A stretch of DNA of 41,513 nucleotides from Acetonema longum DSM 6540 (GTDB lineage: Bacteria > Bacillota > Negativicutes > Sporomusales > Acetonemataceae): contig NZ_AFGF01000098.1 of the NCBI RefSeq assembly GCF_000219125.1, forward strand, positions 1-41,513, read 5' to 3'. The notes beneath the pieces are model-generated. The model saw only the letters and a program-made list of their open reading frames with translations, searched no databases and was not told the origin of the DNA. Made by a program: the position numbers and the translations under genes. Below, in pieces: positions 20,141-28,483 of this stretch; position 1 is the first letter of the stretch, and every line of letters starts with the position of its first letter.

Positions 20141-20929
20141 CTAGCCGTTAAAATTCTTTATGTCCTCGTAAATACGTAAAATCAGTTGGCCATAGGTCTC
20201 CCCGGCGGCAAAGGCTTCCTCGAACGAGGCGTATTTCCAGGCCGCATAGCCGGGATACGCCCACCTGCCGCCCAGCTCTTCCCAGGTAGGGCAGCTTCCC
20301 CGGGTGACATAGTTAAACCGGGGGTCAATCGGCTTGCGGGGCGCCGGCCGAGTCGTGGCATAAGCCCACAGGTGTTCCAGCTGAGCCCGCACACCATCCT
20401 GGGGTGTCGCGAAGTAATAGCCTCTGACGCCCCGGCCGGTTGTGCCCAGACCGGAAAAATTGTTCTGCTCCGGCACCACATCGCCGCCGTAGCGGAAAAA
20501 TCCGGTTTCCAGCAATGTCTGAGCAAAGGCGATATCGCCGCGAATCCCCATATCCCGGCCAATATCGATATAAAGTCTGGCCACATTCGGCGCATGAGGA
20601 TTTTTGCGGCGGAGATAGTTCTCCATCTGCTCCGCCGATAATTCCGGCTCTCCCAGAATGGGCGTGCCCCAAGTTTTTACCTTGCCGACTGTCAGAGGAT
20701 AATACCATCCTGCTTGTTCCTCCGGCCGCAGGAAACCCTGTTCCAGCGAAAAATAGAATTCGGTACTCCCTTCATCCATATGATCAATATGTACATCTCT
20801 ATCCGTCATGTCTTTTTCCGTATCCGTCAGGGAAGCCGCCAGGCCCGTCGCCGCAACGGCAAGCAGCAAACAGACTGCCGCCGAGCATCGCCTGGCAATA
20901 CCCCGCCATAAATCCCGGGTTTTAACCAT
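20141..20929 (-). CDS. Secreted glucosaminidase (GH73-type)
   Basis: 262 residues. N-terminal Sec signal peptide (Arg/Lys-rich start, then SAAVCLLLAVAATGLAA). The rest is a mannosyl-glycoprotein endo-beta-N-acetylglucosaminidase (GH73) domain: AQTLLETGFFRYGGDVVPEQNNFSGLGTTGRG, with the catalytic Glu in LLETG, then YFATPQDGVRAQLEHLWAYA and the YGQLILRIYEDI end. Cuts between GlcNAc and MurNAc in peptidoglycan. The frame is open to 21106, but the ATG at 20929 follows AAGGAG and begins at the signal peptide. Stand-alone gene with a candidate promoter at 20990-21017. Confidence 0.85.
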   Translation of the reverse strand: MVKTRDLWRGIARRCSAAVCLLLAVAATGLAASLTDTEKDMTDRDVHIDHMDEGSTEFYFSLEQGFLRPEEQAGWYYPLTVGKVKTWGTPILGEPELSAEQMENYLRRKNPHAPNVARLYIDIGRDMGIRGDIAFAQTLLETGFFRYGGDVVPEQNNFSGLGTTGRGVRGYYFATPQDGVRAQLEHLWAYATTRPAPRKPIDPRFNYVTRGSCPTWEELGGRWAYPGYAAWKYASFEEAFAAGETYGQLILRIYEDIKNFNG

Positions 20930-20989
20930 TATTTTCTCCTTCAGTTTAAACAATTGTATGGGACAATCCCGTCCATTATTTGGAAACTC

Positions 20990-21017
20990 TTTATACAGTA
21001 TATTTATATTGTACCAA
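20990..21017 (-). promoter_or_regulatory. Candidate promoter of the glucosaminidase gene
   Basis: Minus strand TTGGTA (21017-21012), 16-base spacer, TATAAA (20995-20990); predicted start near 20983, 54 bases before the ATG at 20929. Confidence 0.4.
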
Positions 21018-21110
21018 AGAGATGTTTTTCCGTACAGCGTCAGGCAAGAAAAAATTCGGCAGGAATAGCCAAAATCGTCGCGAATAATGGTATCGAGGAG
21101 GTGCAACGAA

Positions 21111-22130
21111 ATGAACTACACTCCAACCGGTATTGATACCACGAAAAACATCCGCCCGGCCGGTCATGAACCGGAACTGGCTAAACAAATCATAGCCTTG
21201 CTGCTCGCCTGCTCCGATGCGCAGGGGGCCGCCTCTCTGCTGTCCTCTCTGCCAGGCCAGGCGCAGCCTGAAATCATTCTGTGGCTGCTGCAGGCGCAAA
21301 AAAATCCTCCGGCGCTCATATCCCTTCTGGGAAGCGCCTTTGGGGCGGAAACAGCCGCCGCCACACAATCCCTGGTCCACTGCCAGCCGGAAACTGTCGC
21401 CCGGATCCTGCAGGGCATACAGCCGGAAGCTGTGAAAGACATCCTGCAGTCCTTGCATAAGCTGGACCCGGATCTGGCGTCCCAGCTGGAAGACCGCCTG
21501 TTTTTCTTTGAAGACCTGAACCGTATACAAGACCTGGAGCTGCAAGCGATCCTGAGAAAACTGGACCTGAGCAAATTCCCGCTGGCCTTGACCGGCGCCG
21601 GGGAGGAATTGAAAAATAAAATACTGAAAAACATTTCCACCCGCTCCGGACAGCATCTGCTGGAAGAGTGCGAATATCTCAGCGACAAGGAAATCGACCC
21701 TAAAGAGGTCTGGGAGACCCGCCGCCGGATTATGAACGCCATCCAGGATTTGAGCGATGCCGGCGAAATCAGACTGCCCCGCCGCCGGCACGTGTCCTTG
21801 ATCAAGCCGGAGGATTACGCCTCTGTGCCGGAAGAGACCCGCAAAATCGTGACTCGCCCGGTGAATGTGCTGCAGATGCTGGACGATGCCCTGCTGCAGG
21901 AGGTATTTGACTCCCTGCCGGCCCAGGATATTTTCCGGGCCCTGCTCTGGGTCAGCCAGGATCTCAAGACCCGCTGCTTCTCCCTGCTGGGGAATCGCTG
22001 GTATGATCTGACTGAGGAAGAAAATTCCTACCTGGCTAACCCCAACCTGTCCGCCAAAGAAGTGGAAGCCTCTGTACACAAGCTGAGCGAAACCGTCAAA
22101 CAGGTCCACGGGCGAAAACTCAGCTCATGA
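21111..22130 (+). CDS. Orphan FliG-like protein
   Basis: 339 residues. The middle part matches the FliG rotor protein: FFFEDLNRIQDLELQAILRKLDLSKFPLALTGAGEELKNKILKNISTRSGQHLLEECEYL...KEVWETRRRIMNAIQDLSDAGEI corresponds to the FliG middle/C-terminal signature (FEDI..LDD..IQ..LREVD...LALKGA.EE...KI..NMS.RA...L.E). Residues ~30-110 (LLACSDAQGAASLLSSLPGQ...QPETVARILQGIQPEAVKDILQSL) resemble the FliG N-domain armadillo-like repeats, and a further helical repeat follows near 250-300. ATG at 21111 with GAGGAGGTG. No other flagellar gene is nearby, so a role in the motor is doubtful; it may be a paralogue working in another assembly. Confidence 0.7.
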   Translation: MNYTPTGIDTTKNIRPAGHEPELAKQIIALLLACSDAQGAASLLSSLPGQAQPEIILWLLQAQKNPPALISLLGSAFGAETAAATQSLVHCQPETVARILQGIQPEAVKDILQSLHKLDPDLASQLEDRLFFFEDLNRIQDLELQAILRKLDLSKFPLALTGAGEELKNKILKNISTRSGQHLLEECEYLSDKEIDPKEVWETRRRIMNAIQDLSDAGEIRLPRRRHVSLIKPEDYASVPEETRKIVTRPVNVLQMLDDALLQEVFDSLPAQDIFRALLWVSQDLKTRCFSLLGNRWYDLTEEENSYLANPNLSAKEVEASVHKLSETVKQVHGRKLSS

Positions 22131-22167
22131 TTGCTTCCATCATGTTTTAACTATAGTTTCCCGGCTT

Positions 22168-22226
22168 AAAAAAGGCCGCGTTTCCCCGCGCATCAGCGCG
22201 GAATAACGTGGTCTTTTATTTTTGTT
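22168..22226 (+). terminator. Terminator after the FliG-like gene
   Basis: AAAGGCCGCGTT pairs (with G-U) with AACGTGGTCTTT around an inner CCGCGC/GCGCGG hairpin, followed by a T-rich run (TTTTATTTTTG) on the plus strand. Confidence 0.7.
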
Positions 22227-22277
22227 TTTTCCAGAGAATGCTTCGCTGATTAAAACTCATTTCAGAAACTTTGGGAT

Positions 22278-22985
22278 TCAGGAGGACTCTGAGTCCCGAA
22301 ATTCCGACTCCTGAATGGTTTGCAGCATTGCCGCAAGCTCCCCAGCCTCATGCTGCACCCATTCCCGGGTAATGATGGAAAGACCGCGCAGCATATCAGT
22401 ATTCGCTGCACCCAAAACCACTCGGCAAAACGCAGGCACCCATTGCCAAAGATGTTCCTGCAAGAAACGCTTTTGGCAGTCCAGTCCTTCTATCATCTCA
22501 TCTAAGTTTTCAAACTTTATGGCCTCCTCGCACAGCCGGGCCATAAAATTAAGCTCAATGCCGATATGATCCTCGGGTTCATTATTTTGCTTCGCAATAG
22601 CTGCCCCGGACGATTGATAAAACCGTCTCACGGCCATTGTCGGCTCGCCAAAAAGGATTTTTTCTTCCGTGCGATAGACGGACTCCCAAAGAGGCGCCTC
22701 TAAATGTCCCGGCCCCACAAACAGCCGCTTAAAATCTTCCCGCAGCGCTCTTTTATATTCCGGTTCCTGAGACCGGGTCAAGTCTTGTGCGATCAGCCTG
22801 CAGCCTCGCAGGAATTCCTCTTTGCTGAGATCTTCGGCTAACACGCTCATCAGATTCGCTTCTCTTGTATTGTCTAAAAAAGCATCTGTGGGGCCTTCTA
22901 AATAGAATTGCGCAATAAAACGATAAATGGCCCCTCTCCACCGCAGCCAGTCTTTTATCCAATCAGCGTTTTTCTTCATATTCAT
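22278..22985 (-). CDS. TorD/DmsD-family molybdoenzyme chaperone
   Basis: 235 residues, all-helical cytoplasmic protein. The signature EPEDHIGIELNFMARLCEEA (around residue 140) is the TorD-family motif P-x-DHI-x-x-EL-x-FM; DFKRLFVGPGHLEAPLWESVY upstream is also typical. Such proteins bind the apo catalytic subunit of DMSO-reductase-family enzymes and assist cofactor loading and, for Tat substrates, proofreading. Last gene of the operon that starts with the molybdopterin oxidoreductase at 26847; the neighbouring dmsABC lacks its own chaperone gene, so this protein might serve both. Confidence 0.85.
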   Translation of the reverse strand: MNMKKNADWIKDWLRWRGAIYRFIAQFYLEGPTDAFLDNTREANLMSVLAEDLSKEEFLRGCRLIAQDLTRSQEPEYKRALREDFKRLFVGPGHLEAPLWESVYRTEEKILFGEPTMAVRRFYQSSGAAIAKQNNEPEDHIGIELNFMARLCEEAIKFENLDEMIEGLDCQKRFLQEHLWQWVPAFCRVVLGAANTDMLRGLSIITREWVQHEAGELAAMLQTIQESEFRDSESS

Positions 22986-22994
22986 CCCACTCCC

Positions 22995-24239
22995 CTAGTC
23001 TCCGCGGTCCATATTGCTTAGCATCGTTTTTATCTGCAGCGCTACATGGAAATTAGCCAGCACGCTCAGATTCTTTAAATCTTTGCCCGTTATTTCTTCG
23101 ATCTTTTTCAAACGATATCGCAAGGTATTTACATGGACAAACAGCGCCTCCGCGGTCTTGCCGAAATCGGCGGAGGTATAAATAAAGGCGATTAGAGTTT
23201 GCAATAAATCGGCGCCATAAATCCGGTCATATTCTTCCAGCAAGCCTAAAGTCTCCTGGCAATATTCCTTTAGCTCCTGTTCGCCCTGATTATAAACAAG
23301 CCGCAATACTCCCAGTTCATCGAAAAAGCTTATGCTGGCCTTTCGTTTTAACAAACGATGGATATCCAGTGCAATCTTAGCCTCCTGATAAGCCCGGTAC
23401 AAGTCTGTTACGCCAGGGTACAGACGCCCTATTCCCGCCGAAAAAGAATAATCATCAGTATGCTTGCTTATGTACTGACATAATCCTGTGACCCATGGCT
23501 GAAGCCTGTGCTTATAGGAACCTTTATCGGGAATTTCCTGCGGGACGAGCAAAATGATTTGGCTGTTCCGATCGGCGATTATCGTTTGGGAGTTATTCTC
23601 CCGCACATATTCCCTGCTCCAATGATACATCCGCTCTACCGGCAAATTAGCCCTTTCCGGCAATTCACCCGGATCGGCGCCGACAATAACGACACTATGG
23701 GGTTTGGCCAGATCCCACCCCCAAATGCCCGCTTTATCGTATATGGCTTCCCGGTTTGGCAAATTATTGTATAAAATGTCCTGGATAAAATCATTATGAT
23801 ATTTTCTCTCAATATCCCGCTCACGTTTCATGCGTGACAACTCAGCCAACGCCCCCAGCGCCGCCGCTCTCAGAGGCTCTTTAAACCTTTCCCGCTCCTG
23901 CCCGCTGTCAAGAATGAAGCAATACCCGTAGAGCAAGGAATCTCCTATGGGTTTCATGAGACATGATCTGGGAGCCTTGCCGCACTCGATATCTCCGTAA
24001 AAAAACTCTCCGTCGCTGAGCAGCCTCCCGACGGCATCTCCGGCTATAAAACCTTCCGGCTGCTCCACGCTGGCGTCCCCGGCAATAAAGCCGGTCAGGC
24101 TATTGAGATGCACATCGCAAATGACCGCTTCCCGGCCCACGATCTCTGCAAGTAAATGCGCAATGGCGGAAATTCCTTTCCCTTGCGCGGCTAAGTCCAA
24201 AAAAAGCTGCCAAACATTGCTTTCTGTCATTTCCGTCAT
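22995..24239 (-). CDS. PucR-family transcriptional regulator
   Basis: 414 residues. C-terminal helix-turn-helix of the PucR type: LLQTLIAFIYTSADFGKTAEALFVHVNTLRYRLKKIEEITGKDLKNLSVLANFHVAL, the HVN-x-x-x-YRLK-x-I motif being diagnostic. A degenerate GGDEF-like central domain (FSAGIGRLYPGVTDLYRAYQEAKIALDI) and an N-terminal sensory region (~1-140, GAF-like: ICDVHLNSLTGFIAGD) precede it. Family members control purine catabolism, sugar diacid and similar pathways as activators. ATG at 24239 with GGAG five bases upstream. Encoded within the molybdoenzyme operon, so it likely controls that operon in response to its substrate; inducer unknown. Confidence 0.85.
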   Translation of the reverse strand: MTEMTESNVWQLFLDLAAQGKGISAIAHLLAEIVGREAVICDVHLNSLTGFIAGDASVEQPEGFIAGDAVGRLLSDGEFFYGDIECGKAPRSCLMKPIGDSLLYGYCFILDSGQERERFKEPLRAAALGALAELSRMKRERDIERKYHNDFIQDILYNNLPNREAIYDKAGIWGWDLAKPHSVVIVGADPGELPERANLPVERMYHWSREYVRENNSQTIIADRNSQIILLVPQEIPDKGSYKHRLQPWVTGLCQYISKHTDDYSFSAGIGRLYPGVTDLYRAYQEAKIALDIHRLLKRKASISFFDELGVLRLVYNQGEQELKEYCQETLGLLEEYDRIYGADLLQTLIAFIYTSADFGKTAEALFVHVNTLRYRLKKIEEITGKDLKNLSVLANFHVALQIKTMLSNMDRGD

Positions 24240-24261
24240 AGTAGCTCCAACCTTTGTTTTA

Positions 24262-24801
24262 TCAAAGAAAATACGCTTCTCCTCTTTTTATCTCCCGTAT
24301 ACGCAGACTGGGATGCGTTAAGTTTATGCCTTCTGCCCCGGGAAACTGTATTTTCCCAGGCAATCCATGGTCTGTAATATCAGACACTACCTGCAGGGCC
24401 TTTGTCGGACAGCTGAGAACACAAAGCGGCTGGCGCCCCATACTAATATGTTCTATACATAAATCGCATTTATCTACCTTTCCCGTCTGCGGGTTAAAAC
24501 GGGGTGCGCCAAAGGGACAGGCCTTAACACACCGGCTGCATCCCGTACAGCGCCCCGTCTGATGCACGACGACTCCGTCCCTTCTTTTAGTATAGCTTTT
24601 CTCGGGACAGACCCTGAAACATTCGGGATTTTCACAATGATTGCAGGACATGGATATAAAATAATGATGCTTTTTGCCCTTATCCACAACCAATTGTACC
24701 GTACGCAACGGAAACGGTTCGTCTTTTTCCTTCCGGCACGCTTTTTCACAGGCCCGGCAGCCGATGCAGCGGCTGGGATCGATAATAAAGCCAAATTGCA
24801 T
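24262..24801 (-). CDS. 4Fe-4S ferredoxin-type electron transfer subunit (DmsB/HycB-like)
   Basis: 179 residues with sixteen cysteines in four [4Fe-4S] motifs: C12-C15-C18-C22, C53-C56-C61-C65, C85-C88-C91-C95, and C112-C115-C127-C131, the standard pattern of the beta subunit of DMSO-reductase-family enzymes. No signal or membrane segment. It starts 21 bases after the catalytic subunit gene, so it is the electron-transfer partner of that enzyme. No membrane anchor subunit is encoded in this operon, so electrons must come from a soluble donor or a distant anchor. Confidence 0.88.
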   Translation of the reverse strand: MQFGFIIDPSRCIGCRACEKACRKEKDEPFPLRTVQLVVDKGKKHHYFISMSCNHCENPECFRVCPEKSYTKRRDGVVVHQTGRCTGCSRCVKACPFGAPRFNPQTGKVDKCDLCIEHISMGRQPLCVLSCPTKALQVVSDITDHGLPGKIQFPGAEGINLTHPSLRIREIKRGEAYFL

Positions 24802-24822
24802 GATATCCTTTATCCCTCCTTG

Positions 24823-26847
24823 TTACACAGGCATAATATTGACAAATGTATCATAGTAGGCTATGGCGGGACCACCGGCGGCCGCTCCCCCCATATCGGT
24901 TCTCAAGGGAGGAACCAGGCAATTTAAAGCAATTTCAACTGCCGGCGGCTGATAGATAACAACCGTTCCCTCCGGTACAAATGAAGTGATCCTGCAGGTC
25001 ACGGCTATTTCGCCCCGGTCGTTCATCAGGCGGCCGGTTTTTCCCTCAACGATTTTGCTTTTCCTGGCGGTTTCAGGATGAAGATAGGCGAAAATTCGCT
25101 CCCGGGGTTCACGCTCATGCGGCTGGGAATTGATCCCATCCCGGCTGTGCGGTGTTAAAAGCCGATAGGGATATTTATGCGTTCCACAGGCAGCCTGCGT
25201 GTATACCGGCAATGGCGGCAGCCCCGCTTTTTGCGCCTGCAGTGAAAACAGCTCATATTTTCCCGAGGGAGTAGAAAAAGCGCCCTGTTCCCATGGATTT
25301 CCCGGAAACTTGAAAGGGCGGGGTCCGTCCAGCAATTCCCATACGTCGGAAATCCCCAGCAGTTTGCACATTTCAGGCGCCATAATATCCGCAAGCCACT
25401 CTTTCTCCGTTTTGCCGGCAGGAAATGAATTCGATCCGGGCTTACGCTCATTCAGTTTTTGAACCAGAAGATTAACGATGTCAATATCGGACTTGCACTC
25501 CCCAACCGGTGAAATCGCAGGCTGATTAATGCCCAGCCAGTTATGCCAGTAGCTGGGGGTGAGGTCCCAGTGCTCCAGAAAAGTGGTCACCGGCAGAAAC
25601 AGGTCCGCTTCCCGGGCCGTAGCCGTGAGAAATAAATCCGCTGCGACAACCATATCCAACTGTTTTATATGTTTGCGGATCATATCGACTTCCGCGTTTT
25701 GGGTCAGCGGATTGGCATTCGCCAATATCAGCATTTTGATCGGAGGATTCTCTATTTTTGCCAAACCGGCGGCCAAGTCATGGGCAAAAATGACCCGTCC
25801 GGGATCTGTCAGTCCCTCGCACTCCTTCACATGCTTCATGAGAAGCCGGCTGATGGACGGATTGGCAAAGTAGACACCCCCTCCCTTTTCCCCAATATGC
25901 CCCGTAATGGCAGACAAGGCGTTAATGCATCTCACGTTTTGCCCGCCATTGATATGGCGTTGCACTCCCAGTCCAATCCAAAGCGCTGCCGGTTGGGCGG
26001 CATATTCTTCGGCCAGCCTTCGCATCAGCATTGAGGGTACCCCGGTGATATCCGACATCTTTTGCAGGTCTATAGTATCTAAATATTGAAAAAAATCAGC
26101 TCCGCCCACCGTATAGCTTTCAACAAAGCCATGGTTGACCAGGTTGTTTTCATAAAGATGCTTTGCCATTCCCAATGCCAAAGCCCCGTCGGACCCCGGC
26201 CGTATCTGCACATACAAATCCGCCTGCGCCGCAGTAGCCGTGTAGACCGGATCAATAACAACAAGCTTTGCCCCCAGTTCCCGCGCCTGATTGATATAAT
26301 CCATCTGGTGAATGGCGGTCCAGGCAGGATTGCTTCCCCAGCAAATGATATGTTTCGTTTGCCCCATAGCCGACGGGTCCAGCTGCATATAATCCCCGAC
26401 ATCGAAGTGCAAAGCGTCCAGCCCCGCACCCCAGCATATGGATCCCGCGGTGTTTGTCGCCCCCAGGCTATTGGCCAGCCAGCTCCATGCCCGATGCAGC
26501 AGGCTGATGTTTCCCGAGTTGCTATAACAGCAAATGGGCTCAAAAGAGCCGAATTGCGCAGAAAGACTCAGTATTTTTTCCGCCATGATGTCAACTGCCA
26601 CAGGCCAGTCAATGCGGATCCATCTTCCCGAACGCCGCGGCTGCTGCAGCATGGGATATAAAATACGTTCCTTATGATACAAAGACCGTATATAACTCTG
26701 CCCCCGGGCACATATATACCCTTTGGTATACCCGTGCTGCCGGTCTCCCTGAATCTGCCGGACTTTACCGTTTTCCACCCGGGAGATAAGCCCGCACGTG
26801 CTATAGCAATTACTCGGGCATACATGCCGAAACACTTCCGTCCGCAT
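24823..26847 (-). CDS. Molybdopterin oxidoreductase, catalytic subunit, no Tat signal
   Basis: 674 residues, bis-MGD (DMSO reductase) family. N-terminal [4Fe-4S] site C10-x3-C14-x3-C18-x27-C46 (ending ICARG). Further features: SNSGNISLLHRAWSWLANSLGATN, GSICWGAGLDAL (Cys is a candidate Mo ligand), HIICWGSNPAWT, VVIDPVYTATAAQADLYVQIRPGSDGALALGMAKHL, WIGLGVQRHINGGQNVRCINALSAITGHIGEKGGGVYF and AREADLFLPVTTFLEHWDLTPSYWHNWLGINQPAI; C-terminal MGD-binding domain near 570-674. There is no twin-arginine signal, so the enzyme is cytoplasmic. Substrate cannot be inferred. First gene of an operon with an Fe-S subunit, PucR regulator and TorD chaperone; ATG follows CGGAGGAACT. Confidence 0.88.
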   Translation of the reverse strand: MRTEVFRHVCPSNCYSTCGLISRVENGKVRQIQGDRQHGYTKGYICARGQSYIRSLYHKERILYPMLQQPRRSGRWIRIDWPVAVDIMAEKILSLSAQFGSFEPICCYSNSGNISLLHRAWSWLANSLGATNTAGSICWGAGLDALHFDVGDYMQLDPSAMGQTKHIICWGSNPAWTAIHQMDYINQARELGAKLVVIDPVYTATAAQADLYVQIRPGSDGALALGMAKHLYENNLVNHGFVESYTVGGADFFQYLDTIDLQKMSDITGVPSMLMRRLAEEYAAQPAALWIGLGVQRHINGGQNVRCINALSAITGHIGEKGGGVYFANPSISRLLMKHVKECEGLTDPGRVIFAHDLAAGLAKIENPPIKMLILANANPLTQNAEVDMIRKHIKQLDMVVAADLFLTATAREADLFLPVTTFLEHWDLTPSYWHNWLGINQPAISPVGECKSDIDIVNLLVQKLNERKPGSNSFPAGKTEKEWLADIMAPEMCKLLGISDVWELLDGPRPFKFPGNPWEQGAFSTPSGKYELFSLQAQKAGLPPLPVYTQAACGTHKYPYRLLTPHSRDGINSQPHEREPRERIFAYLHPETARKSKIVEGKTGRLMNDRGEIAVTCRITSFVPEGTVVIYQPPAVEIALNCLVPPLRTDMGGAAAGGPAIAYYDTFVNIMPV

Positions 26848-26958
26848 AGTTCCTCCGCGTTAATTCCTGTATTACAGCATCTCCTGTATAAATTATACAC
26901 TATTTACACAGTACCTTCTTACATAAATCTCCCCGCACAACAATCATCCATCATCAAT

Positions 26959-26993
26959 ATAAAAGTGTTTGCCTGTTACGCAAACACTTTTAT
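26959..26993 (-). terminator. dmsABC operon terminator
   Basis: Perfect 14-bp arms (ATAAAAGTGTTTGC and complement) with a 7-base loop, stem ending in T-rich TTTTAT on the minus strand. About 35 bases past the dmsC stop; separates dmsABC from the second molybdoenzyme operon. Confidence 0.75.
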
Positions 26994-27027
26994 AAGCATA
27001 TATAAGGATTTCACTGTCATAAAAGAG

Positions 27028-27867
27028 TTAAAATTTCCCGATAAAGGGTACGCCGATCCCATAAAACAGATATCGTCCGATAATGGCCGACAGCAGTATC
27101 ATCGCAAAGGTTCCCTGCAGCCAGGTCTTTGCATCCGCAGACCCCATCCTGTATTTTTTGTGAAACCGGAACATCGAGGCAATGCTGCCCACTGCCAATA
27201 GTTGTCCTGCTATAAACAGAGACATTTGATCATAAAGCAGTTTTATGCTTTGCTGCGCCAGACCTGCCCCGTTCACAAAAACCAGATATGCCGCCATGCC
27301 GGTTAACTGCAGCACGACAGACGCGGAAATGCCGGCCAGGGCCGCAGGCACAGTCGGCTGCTCCTGCTCTTGCGGCAATTGCCACAGCAGAACCGCATAG
27401 CCTATTAAGCCGAGGATGGCAGCCGTGGTATAAAAGGCAATGTGGGTATAGAACGTACTCCAGGCGGCCACTGCCGTGTAGATATAAGTACACGCCGTAC
27501 TGATCAGGCAGAGGGCCCCGGCAAGCGCTGCCGCCCATCCTGCCAGCCGGTTCATTCCTGCACTTGCCAGCCCCTGTTTTTCCAAAAAGTAACATACAAT
27601 AACCAGCCCGAAGAATCCGCCGCTGAAGAAAATTTCCCGGCTCAGCCATGACGTCCCTATATTGGCAACCGCTCCATAAGCAGCCAGCGGACTGCCCAGG
27701 TGCATCAGCGATGTCCCCATCGCAATTCCCATTAAAACGATGACCCAGCGTAAAATACTTGTTATTGCCAAGCGCCTTTCCCCGTTTAAAATCTGATGGG
27801 CGAGAAACAGTCCGATACTCGCCTGGGAAAGCAGTGTAAAGACTACTAAAGGCCATTCGTGTTTCAT
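27028..27867 (-). CDS. dmsC: DMSO reductase membrane anchor subunit DmsC
   Basis: 279 residues with eight predicted membrane helices. Family marks: an N-terminal HEWPLVVFTLLSQASIGLFL helix, SLMHLGSPLAAYGAVANIGTSWLSREIFF (the H-LG-P and S-W-L-S-R-E motifs of DmsC), and the C-terminal LL-AIIGRYLFYG. Anchors DmsAB to the membrane and oxidises menaquinol. ATG follows GGAGGCGGGAGC; 12 bases after dmsB. No anomalies in this gene. Confidence 0.9.
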   Translation of the reverse strand: MKHEWPLVVFTLLSQASIGLFLAHQILNGERRLAITSILRWVIVLMGIAMGTSLMHLGSPLAAYGAVANIGTSWLSREIFFSGGFFGLVIVCYFLEKQGLASAGMNRLAGWAAALAGALCLISTACTYIYTAVAAWSTFYTHIAFYTTAAILGLIGYAVLLWQLPQEQEQPTVPAALAGISASVVLQLTGMAAYLVFVNGAGLAQQSIKLLYDQMSLFIAGQLLAVGSIASMFRFHKKYRMGSADAKTWLQGTFAMILLSAIIGRYLFYGIGVPFIGKF

Positions 27868-27879
27868 GCTCCCGCCTCC

Positions 27880-28462
27880 TTAGCTCTTATCCGCTATCGC
27901 GTTTTTATGCGGCTTCATAATTAACGACGGCTTTGTGGAAGGTTTGGGCATGCCTTTGATATAATTTGTGCCGCCGTATTTTTGACGCAATTCCTCCACG
28001 GGTCCCACATCCAGCACCCGCATGGGACAAGCCGTCACGCAGGCAGGCTTCTTGCCTTCCGCCAGAAGGTCCCGGCACAAATCGCATTTTCCCGTTTTTC
28101 CCGTATCAGGATTGTATTGCGGTGCGCCGTAAGGGCAGCTCATAATGCAATAGCGGCAGCCGATGCACTTCTTGGGATCGACAAACACAATCCCGTCTTC
28201 CTTACGTTTTTGCATAGCGCCCGTGGGACAATTTTTGACGCATGCCGGTTCAGCGCAGTGATTACAGCTCATTGAAATCCAATAAGCGTAGATATCACCG
28301 GTCACTACCGCATTGCTTTCTATGTATCCCCCTCCGGCGTACTCGGTCACTTTCCGGAACAGTTGTCCAACCTTCAGGTTATTTTTATTCTTTACAAGCG
28401 ATTTGGCAAGTTGAACATCCCACACAATTCTCTTGTTGAAAATAGAAGCCAAGCTGGGCCAT
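27880..28462 (-). CDS. dmsB: DMSO reductase iron-sulfur subunit DmsB, frameshifted near the 5' end
   Basis: Electron-transfer subunit with four [4Fe-4S] clusters. The natural start is the ATG at 28462 (GGGGAGGAG nine bases upstream). That frame encodes the first cluster motif CVGCSTCQIAC but stops at 28385. From there the +1 frame continues with KVTEYAGGGYIESN and the remaining clusters: CNHCAEPACVKNC, CIGCRYCIMSC and CDLC...CVTAC, to 27880. The +1 frame can also be read from a TTG at 28452, but that product lacks the first four cysteines. Removing one A near 28388-28389 restores a 193-residue protein of normal family length. Either a sequencing indel or a real mutation. Confidence 0.88.
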
Positions 28463-28483
28463 TTTACTCACTCCTCCCCATCC

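Noticed and set aside
20991-22109. 372-codon minus-strand frame over the FliG-like gene
   Set aside because: Gln/Phe-rich antisense composition; the plus strand has a strong SD and recognisable FliG motifs.
27880-28462. Programmed +1 frameshift in dmsB
   Set aside because: The site (GAA TAA) has no known stimulatory element, and dmsB frameshifting is not known; a simple indel is more likely.
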